Assembly (NCBI GenBank): GCA_014529385.2
Contig: CM043964.1
Span: forward strand, 134,890,420-134,954,419
Direction: 5' to 3'
Length of the DNA stretch: 64,000 nucleotides
DNA from: Adiantum capillus-veneris
Taxonomy: Eukaryota; Streptophyta; Polypodiopsida; Polypodiales; Pteridaceae
Shown: positions 57,023-64,000 of the stretch, in pieces
How the letters are laid out: the number at the start of each line of letters is the position of its first letter
How positions within the stretch are numbered: the first letter of the stretch is position 1
The notes under the pieces: generated by a model
The model's database searches: none
Told to the model about the DNA's origin: nothing
Seen by the model: only the letters and a program-made list of their open reading frames with translations
Position numbers and translations under genes: made by a program

Positions 57023-58853
57023 TGTTGGGGACAATTGTAGCATAACCTAATCAACCCAAGACCAAAAAAATTATCAATCCTAGGATTGGCAACCCGGCTT
57101 AGGGCATGGAAGCATGAGCATCAATACATCCCATGAGCATCATGGGATGTATTGAATGGGAGGATTTAATAGAATTCTCTTCCAATGCAAATAGAGATTA
57201 TCCATGAATCACTAACTCTAATCACATCATCAATCAAGAATCATCTACATACATTAACACTAGGTTGGTAACCTAACAAGACATAAAAGTGTCCTTTCAA
57301 GGTTTTGAAAAAAACCTCCAAAACCATAGTAGATCCACTCATTTTGTAAAATTTTTTCATCAGGTTATAGTTCAAGGCCTACTACACATGGAAAAAATAA
57401 TAAACTTGTAAAATTTCTCATCTTTTGGTCACACCAAGCCTCGAGAGTTGATGGACCAGTGCATTTTTATCAAAACAGTCATTTCTTACGTTTTGTTGCA
57501 TAAAAATAAGATTAGGGATTTTTGTCGGACTTGAGATAAATTCCTTAGTTAACTTCAATGGGTTGGTGATCAAAACATATGATTGCTTCTCATTCAGTAT
57601 TTTTTGTTTTGCCAAAATAAATAGGTACAAAAAAGTTGAATTTTTACCATTCTGCAAACCTATCATCAAAGTTTCTATAGCCATGCTCAATACAAATAAT
57701 ATATGCATGTTTTCTTAGTTCCCTATTGTCCTTTATGTTCATAAGGAGCCATGGAGCATGTCAAAAGAATAATACATCTCTTACCAAGGGGAATCTTGGG
57801 GACAAAGATGAAGTGCTAAATACAGCAAACATGAAAAAACTGGGTTCAACATTATGAGTTGTAGAATCCCATAGAAACTATTCAATATCTAGCCAAATTT
57901 GATCCTTATGACTAGATATGGTTACTACCTACAAAATGCATGTAGTCGTCACAAGAAACTAACAATATTGAAAAAGATATACTTGATATACTAGAATGTT
58001 TCGTTTTCTTCTATAATTGAAAACATCAACCATCGTTGTGTACTATGAAAAATAAGGTATTAGGTGTCCCAAAACTCAAGGAATATTACCTTTATGTTAC
58101 AATATGCGACATAGAAAATCAAAAAAGCATTTGGATATCATGAAATCCACCAAAAAAATCATAGAAGAGCTAAAATTGGCTAAAAAACAGGATTTGACAA
58201 TTTTTGTAATTTGGTCATAACTTACAACTTTAATATTTATTTCTCCCTAGAAGCATCAGGACATGTTGAGGACTACTAAATATAGTTCTCTAGCATTATA
58301 GACCTCACAAAAAAGAATTCTAGAGTGGTATAGTTGCAAAAAGTTGAAAAAAGCCAAAAACAGGACCCGTTTTTTCACACAGTTTAGGTTGTGGAATGTT
58401 GTGCACGGACAAGGTTAAAGATGGAATTGATATTCCAAAAAAATGTTGAGTTTTTTTCAGCTCACGAGACAAATTTCTAGATAGATAGCACCTCAAAATC
58501 CATTTTGAAACTCTTGACATACTTCAAGGAAAATGGTCACTTAATAGGACATAAAAGTGTCCCATTACCAACCTAGTGTTAATCCCACTGGAGTCTGACT
58601 TACCATAGACTAGAATCCCAAAGCACACTCATGACAAGCACACACTAATTGCATTGGTGTTGGCCTCTCCAATCACCACATGCCGATCAAGGCACTTCAT
58701 CAAAAGCCACACACACAAAGTGAATGGTGCTAGAGTTTCATTAAACCCATCCACACACAAGCAAACAATAGGGCACATACACTAATTACAAGATTAAGAA
58801 CCAACTTAATCAACCTAATTAGAGATGCTAAATATTGCAAATCGAATGCTCAT

Positions 58854-58903
<50 letters not shown>

Positions 58904-59153
58904 CAAGAATGGATCCTCAAGAATGACTACTCAAGAATGAAGCCTCCTTGCATAAAGGCTTCCTTATAAAGGCTTGTACCACAATCCTTTCTACTATGGG
59001 ATTAATTTTGAGCCTCTAGCTATCAATATACACTTTGGAACTCCCAATGAGCCCAAAACCTTATACAATGTGGATAGAAAATATTATGCACATCCATACC
59101 ACATCTCACGCTTGATGCATAATTGGTGTAGCATGTGTTAGTCGTTGTTAACA
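57023..59153 (-). repeat. 3' LTR of element B, interrupted by TTAA element
   Basis: Begins TGTTGGGGACAATTGTAGC and ends GTTAACA. Homologous to the LTR at 49211-50629. Followed on the right by TTCTCCCCTTCCT, which on the minus strand is a polypurine tract, so this is the 3' LTR of a minus-strand element. A (GA)n run at 58859-58900 replaces about 200 bases present in the other LTR. Confidence 0.82.
57258..58578. mobile_element. 1.3-kb non-autonomous DNA transposon with TTAA target duplication, copy B
   Basis: Terminal inverted repeats CACTAGGTTGGTAA and TTACCAACCTAGTG (one-base offset inside), flanked by TTAA on both sides (57254-57257 and 58579-58582). The LTR at 49211 has a single ATTAA at the matching place, an unoccupied site. 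Subterminal GACATAAAAGTGTCC occurs near both ends. TTAA duplication is typical of piggyBac and Kolobok superfamilies; the ends alone do not decide. No transposase is encoded. Confidence 0.85.
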
Positions 59154-62100
59154 TTCTCCCCTTCCTAATTTGACACACGTCCTCATGTGTCGCTGAAGCA
59201 AAGCACGGTGACATCGGTGAAAGCAAGTCCATGGAAGAATGTTGAGCTGCAAATCATAATACGAGTAATGAGTATCGAAGGCCAACAAGGATGAATAAAA
59301 CATGAAGGACAATGACCAATCATGCAAAGTGATTTTTTTCTTCTAAAAGATGGGTCAATCATAGTAAAACATAAAAAAAATAAAGCAAAAAAACATTTAA
59401 ACTATCATGAAGATTAAACCACTTGAAATTTTAGTTTTATGCATGAAACACAAGTAATCATTGATGACCCTAAGCTAATGCAAGTTCATAAACCTACTAG
59501 CGTAAAAACTATACGATTAATCTTAACAAATCATTCAAGTCTATCATGTCTACAAGCTATAAAAAAGCTCATAATCTATTAGTACATTGTCACAAATTTT
59601 TGAAGCTCATGGAAGTTTGTTTTTTTCATTTCATAGAAAAAAGTAAAACACATCACAAGGCTACCACCCCAAGGCAAGTCTAGTTACAACTCTTGGCTTC
59701 TTGAACCCTCAAGAAGGTGTTCCAAAACCTACTAGCCTACCAAGGCAACGGCTAACCCTTATCAGCCCAGGGCATTGGTTTAGGACCTTGACCAAGAAAT
59801 TCAAGGGTGATTCCCGTCACCTCCAAGTGCCAATAAAGCGCTAGGATTCACATGGGTACAACATAACACATAACATAGAATTTTCTTTTCATGTGTCGAG
59901 TAGCATTTGTGCTACTCTTTTTGACACTTTTTTGCTTCATTGTTTTCATTTTTTTAGCACTTTTTTTATTGCTTCCATAATTAGTGTGCTTATAGAAAAT
60001 GGACTAGAGACTAAAGCTTAATCATAGCCCTAGGTCATGTTAAAAATGAATGGAGTATTAAAACTATCACTAAGAGTCTAGGACTCATGAGCAATGATCC
60101 TACATTAGCCTAAGGTCAAGGCCAATTACCTATGATTAGCACACATAAAACCAAAATTATAATGAGTTTAATATTCACAAAGCAAAGTGTTGAAACTTTA
60201 GTATGCATAGCGTTTGCACATAAAAGAACCATAGCTTAGAGCAAAAATTACTTAAGCCAAGCATAGACAATGGGGAGATGAACAAAAGAGAAAAATCATG
60301 GAAGGAATTCACCTATTCATGCTCTTTGTGAATCCTTGAGCAAGCATACACTTGATAGAGAAGTCTCTCGATCTTTTTATTTACAATCCAAGTTGATTGA
60401 AGCTAAGTGTAAACACAAGCTACAAAATCCACTTATGAAAAGTCACACAAAAACACACAAAAAACATTAGTGAAAACCTAAAGCTAGGGTCTTTCATACC
60501 CTAATATTCCAAAGGGAAAAAACCCAAAGGAAAAAAGTTCCTTTGTTTATGCACATGGTGCTCTTTGATAGCAAGTGTATACATACATATCAAATAATGA
60601 GGGAGAAAAATGCTTCTTCATAAGCACGTTTTGCAAGTTTTACAATCTCTCAAGGATGATCCAAAAGTTGATTAAATGTTAGCTCACTTGGAATATGGAA
60701 TTTAAAACAAGCTAAGAGCTCAAAAACAATACAACTCTGATGATATGAAGTGGCTCTTGAAAGCCCAAATCTGCAATCTAAAGCTTATCAAAAAAGTTGG
60801 CTAACAACTAGCTCATGAAAGTTTACAATTTTAGAGCAAGCTATGAGCTAGAGATGATTGCAACTTGATGGAATGAAAGTGAATGGCTCTCAATAGCCAA
60901 ATTTTTTACTTGGAAGCTCTCAAAAAGATTTGGGTAAACACTAGCTCAAATGAAAATATTTTCACTTTAGACTAAGTTATGAGCTAGCATGTATACAACT
61001 TTTAATCCAAAGAATTGGAATGGCTCTAAATAGCCAAGTTTTGCAATATTTTGCAATGATGACCCCTTCTTGGGTCAATGGAAGTTCTTGTTGCCCACAA
61101 CCCTTCAAAAACAACTCAATTGTTAGTGCCAAATATTCTTGCAAACATATTAAGCATTAAAAAGGTATCGAGCAATGCCAAGCTCAAATTCTAGTGCATG
61201 TTTCAATCACAACTCAAAATGATACTGCTCTCCCATGGCCATTCAAAAAAGCTAAATTTTAGTTCTATGGATTTTTTTTTGGCAAACATACTAAGCACTC
61301 AAATACAAAAGCAATGCTAAGTTTAAACACAAAGTCACAATCATTCATCAACTCTTTGTCAATGTAACTCTCTTGCTTGCCCAATATCACATTAAAAAAA
61401 TTCTTCTTCTAGTGCAACGAGATTTTTTAATGAAGGTGATAGTAATCCAATGGGAAAGCCAAAGTTTGGGTACAATGAGGTTCCTTCATACCTTCAAAAG
61501 CTCACACGATTATAGCACACATAATTGTATACGAACAAGAAGAGTGAGAAAGAGAGACACAAAATGACGAGCATTTTAATTCACATAAGCCCATTTAAAC
61601 TTATTTTAGTGCTAAAAGGAATATCTATTAGACACAAACACTAATCATCATTTACTGCAATGAGGCTCACTCCCCACCATGAAGCAATGCTTAGCAGAAA
61701 CAAAGATTTTTTCCATTTAATCAATCAAACATGCACTGTCATAATGCTCAACCTGAAGCTCATTAGTGAAAGACATGTAGCTCATGAATCACTTAGATAC
61801 AAGTTTGGAATTAACTCATAATATGAGAGATTGTAAAATTTTATTTCTTGCATAAGTGATCAATTTGGGATAACATGCATGATGGCTCTTTGGTGGCCAA
61901 GTTACCTCTTTTAGACCGTATTTGAATCTCCCTTTTGTTTTATTGTTTTGAACTTTGATTTTGTTCAACACCAAGTCTAACCAAACTTTTTAGATTTCGT
62001 TGGCCAAACAATCTTATGTTGTTTTGTACGAGATCGGGATGGATATGACTTGATTCCAAATTGGACAAGGGTGGGAACACTCCCCATTATCAAAAAATGC

Positions 62101-62210
62101 CAAGCTTTGATTTTTTTTTTTGTTTTTCCCTGCGGGCAAAATTATGGCGGTACACTGAGGCCCAAGGGAGAGCAAGAGAGAGCTATGCGCCAATGTGGGA
62201 TATGGCTATA

Positions 62211-62212
<2 letters not shown>

Positions 62213-62269
<57 letters not shown>

Positions 62270-62286
62270 TGTTTGTGTGTGTTGCG
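62213..62286. repeat. (TG)n microsatellite
   Basis: Expanded version of the tract in element A. Confidence 0.95.
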
Positions 62287-62455
62287 CTCTAGCATAAATC
62301 TCAATAGAAATTGCATGCCAGGACATTCCACCAGTTTGTGAAATAGATGGAGTGGCTAGTGCACTGACAAAAGAGGGATTAAGCCCACATAATTTCCTAA
62401 AAATGTTAGACAGATCAGCACCAGAGGAGGAAAAAAGAGCAAGCTCTTACTGATA

Positions 62456-62956
62456 CTATGAGGATAAAAGAGGAAGTTGGGCAATGTATTGGGAAATTAA
62501 ATTTACTCCTTCCATGGAGTCTTTATCCAAAGTAGCTAAAATCTTGACCCAATCAATAAAAGATAGCATATGTAAGACAAATAGTTTCTTGTCAGAGGTA
62601 GGAGCCGAATCATAAATTAGCTGAGAAGAATCCAAGCTACTAATACATCTGAGAACAAGAGAAGTGGCTAGTGAGAGGGGTTCCGAGGCCAGTTCCAATC
62701 CTTGTGAGAGAGCAAGAGTCTGCAAAAAATGAGGAGAGGTTTACTTATATTTCTCATAGTAGGTAATACAATCTTTGGCCTTCCTAGAGAGGAAGGGTGT
62801 AGTTCTAATTGCCAAGGCATTCTTTGGTTTACGGTCCTTAAGATAAAGCTTAATCTGTTCGAGAATATTTGCATGATTCTCAGGGTTGTGATTAGTGCTC
62901 ATGCAAGCTGTCTTTCTACAGGGTACGAAGTCCTCAAAAGGGAACAGTGTAAACAT
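62456..62956 (-). pseudogene. captured gene fragment in element B (unidentified protein)
   Basis: Same fragment as at 45029-45529, with the same TAA after YEKYK and the same CTGCAG before LALSQGLELASEPL. Differences are scattered substitutions (for example KQVN to EGVN). The shared breaks show it was non-functional, or differently spliced, in their common ancestor. Confidence 0.6.
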
Positions 62957-63165
62957 AGATAAAGGTAGAAACAGTAAATGTGATTTTTTGGGCCTGCAAA
63001 ACTTTAACCGACAAACTCAAAGACTATAGTAGTCGTGTGCAGGGGACCAAAAAAAGAGTATTAAAAGGGACCACCTAAAACCAGTCAACCTGTCAAGGGA
63101 TTACAGACTATGGGTCCAACTTAGAGCTCAATTTCGAAGAAAATTTCCAAAGCCAGCATCCTGGT

Positions 63166-64000
63166 GTGAGTGGGATGGAAACACACAAAACGCCTCTATA
63201 ACGACCCGACACACACTCTTGGGAAGATATACACACACACTATGGGGAACCACTCGGCTTACACAACCCACCTGGCCGAGACAGGGAACACACCGATGGA
63301 GTGAGAGGAGAGAGACTACCCTTTTACCCACTCCACATAGAGAGACAATCACACACACACACACAAAAAATCAGCTCAAAAGAGGAGAATTTTTGAGGTT
63401 TAGATACAATTGAGCTTGGCCCAACACCAATGGGAAAAATAGCTCACACAATATGGGTAAAATATACCAGATACAATCACAAACTGGAACAGAAGCTTTG
63501 CTCATAGGAGAAACTTACACAGCCAAAACAGTAGAAAAAGAGTGAGGAATTTGGAAAAATGGACAGCTTCATCGCGTCCGGAACGGCCCAAAACCCCAAT
63601 CTACTACATCAAAGTGCTCAAATCCGACCTCGAATGAGCAGATTTCGGCCAAAACAGGCTCCAAAAACACACCTGCGGTTGTTCCTCCTCTCTTAGCCAC
63701 GTTTTTTCTGGTCTTCTCTCAGTTTTTTCAGTTCCCACACTTAGTTTTATTATTTGGGCACCCTTGGCCTTTTAGATGACCTCAAACGGACCCCGAATAG
63801 GCCAAAAACTGACCTCGCAGTGCATAGTTGTCACCCTGCTGCATCCATCCGCACACCTGGCACTCAACCATTTCCAATAATGCATCCCGCCACCACGTGA
63901 AGTGGCCCCAAAAAGTGGTCCTCATGATGACCTTTATGCATAATTATCACAAGAAAACATCCACGTTGTGTTCGTACTCATCCACGTGCAAGTATTGACC
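63166..64000. other. no recognised gene
   Basis: Sequence differs from element A beyond the shared block, so another insertion or a different element begins here. CA-rich, with no supported frame. Confidence 0.4.

Larger units (their letters stand above)
59154..63165 (-). mobile_element. element B internal region, 3' part
   Basis: Starts with the polypurine tract complement (59154-59166). 59167-60163 has no counterpart in element A within the window and no coding call. 60164-63165 is the block shared with 42508-45738, at roughly 95 percent identity by eye. No gag-pol. Homology ends at CCAGCATCCTGGT. Confidence 0.75.

Noticed and set aside
57258-57262. CACTA (En/Spm) assignment from the CACTA start
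   Set aside because: Flanking duplication is TTAA with an unoccupied site in the sister LTR, not the 3-bp duplication of CACTA elements.

Overview
The window looks like repeat-rich nuclear DNA of a land plant. Signs are plant-style Ty1/copia and Ty3/gypsy retrotransposons primed by initiator-Met-like and Asp-like tRNA sites, GT-AG introns of about 50-100 bases, long CA/GA/TA microsatellites, and an AT-rich background with a few GC-rich blocks. No rRNA, tRNA or CRISPR locus was seen and no bacterial gene organisation. The transposase-like and FCP1-like families resemble ones I associate with non-seed plants, possibly a fern, but this is a low-confidence inference. Almost every recognisable coding region is broken by stops or frameshifts, and many stops look like C-to-T changes (CAG to TAG, CGA to TGA).

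Layout: 1-3072 is the 5' half of a minus-strand copia element (gag, protease, integrase, primer site, 212-bp LTR) that sits in the reverse transcriptase of a minus-strand gypsy element (3073-10775, with primer site and a 957-bp LTR). 11.2-17.1 kb holds a decayed multi-exon gene (basic N-terminus, coiled coil, Cys/His cluster, Lys/Glu-rich tail) followed by an FCP1-like phosphatase remnant. Its introns and flanks are full of GGTAC-type repeats and contain a foldback element with a perfect 121-bp stem. 17.2-19.4 kb is a short satellite array invaded by a 1.3-kb element. 19.8-24.4 kb carries two divergent transposon-like reading frames; partial second copies lie at 32.5-33.4 kb and 52.9-53.8 kb.

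24.4-32.2 kb is the most unusual segment. It has an uncharacterised minus-strand gene, a small coiled-coil gene, and a plus-strand multi-exon locus in which a divergent histone H3 fold is followed by an acidic linker, a Ulp1/SENP (C48) protease domain, a coiled coil and an RG-rich tail. Arrays of palindromic repeats sharing the core ACCAAGCGAATA lie in the promoters and introns of these genes.

33.4-42.5 kb is mostly non-coding: microsatellites, a gag-like remnant, a possible CACTA end, a degenerate TTAGG-like array and a second copy of the copia LTR. 42.5-50.6 kb and 57.0-63.2 kb are two partial members of one large LTR family with no visible gag-pol. They share a 3-kb internal block that carries a fragment of an unidentified intron-containing gene. 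One LTR holds a second foldback element, and the other holds a 1.3-kb element flanked by TTAA duplications. 50.6-57.0 kb between them contains a GC-rich block, a transposon ORF copy and remnants of an unidentified minus-strand gene.
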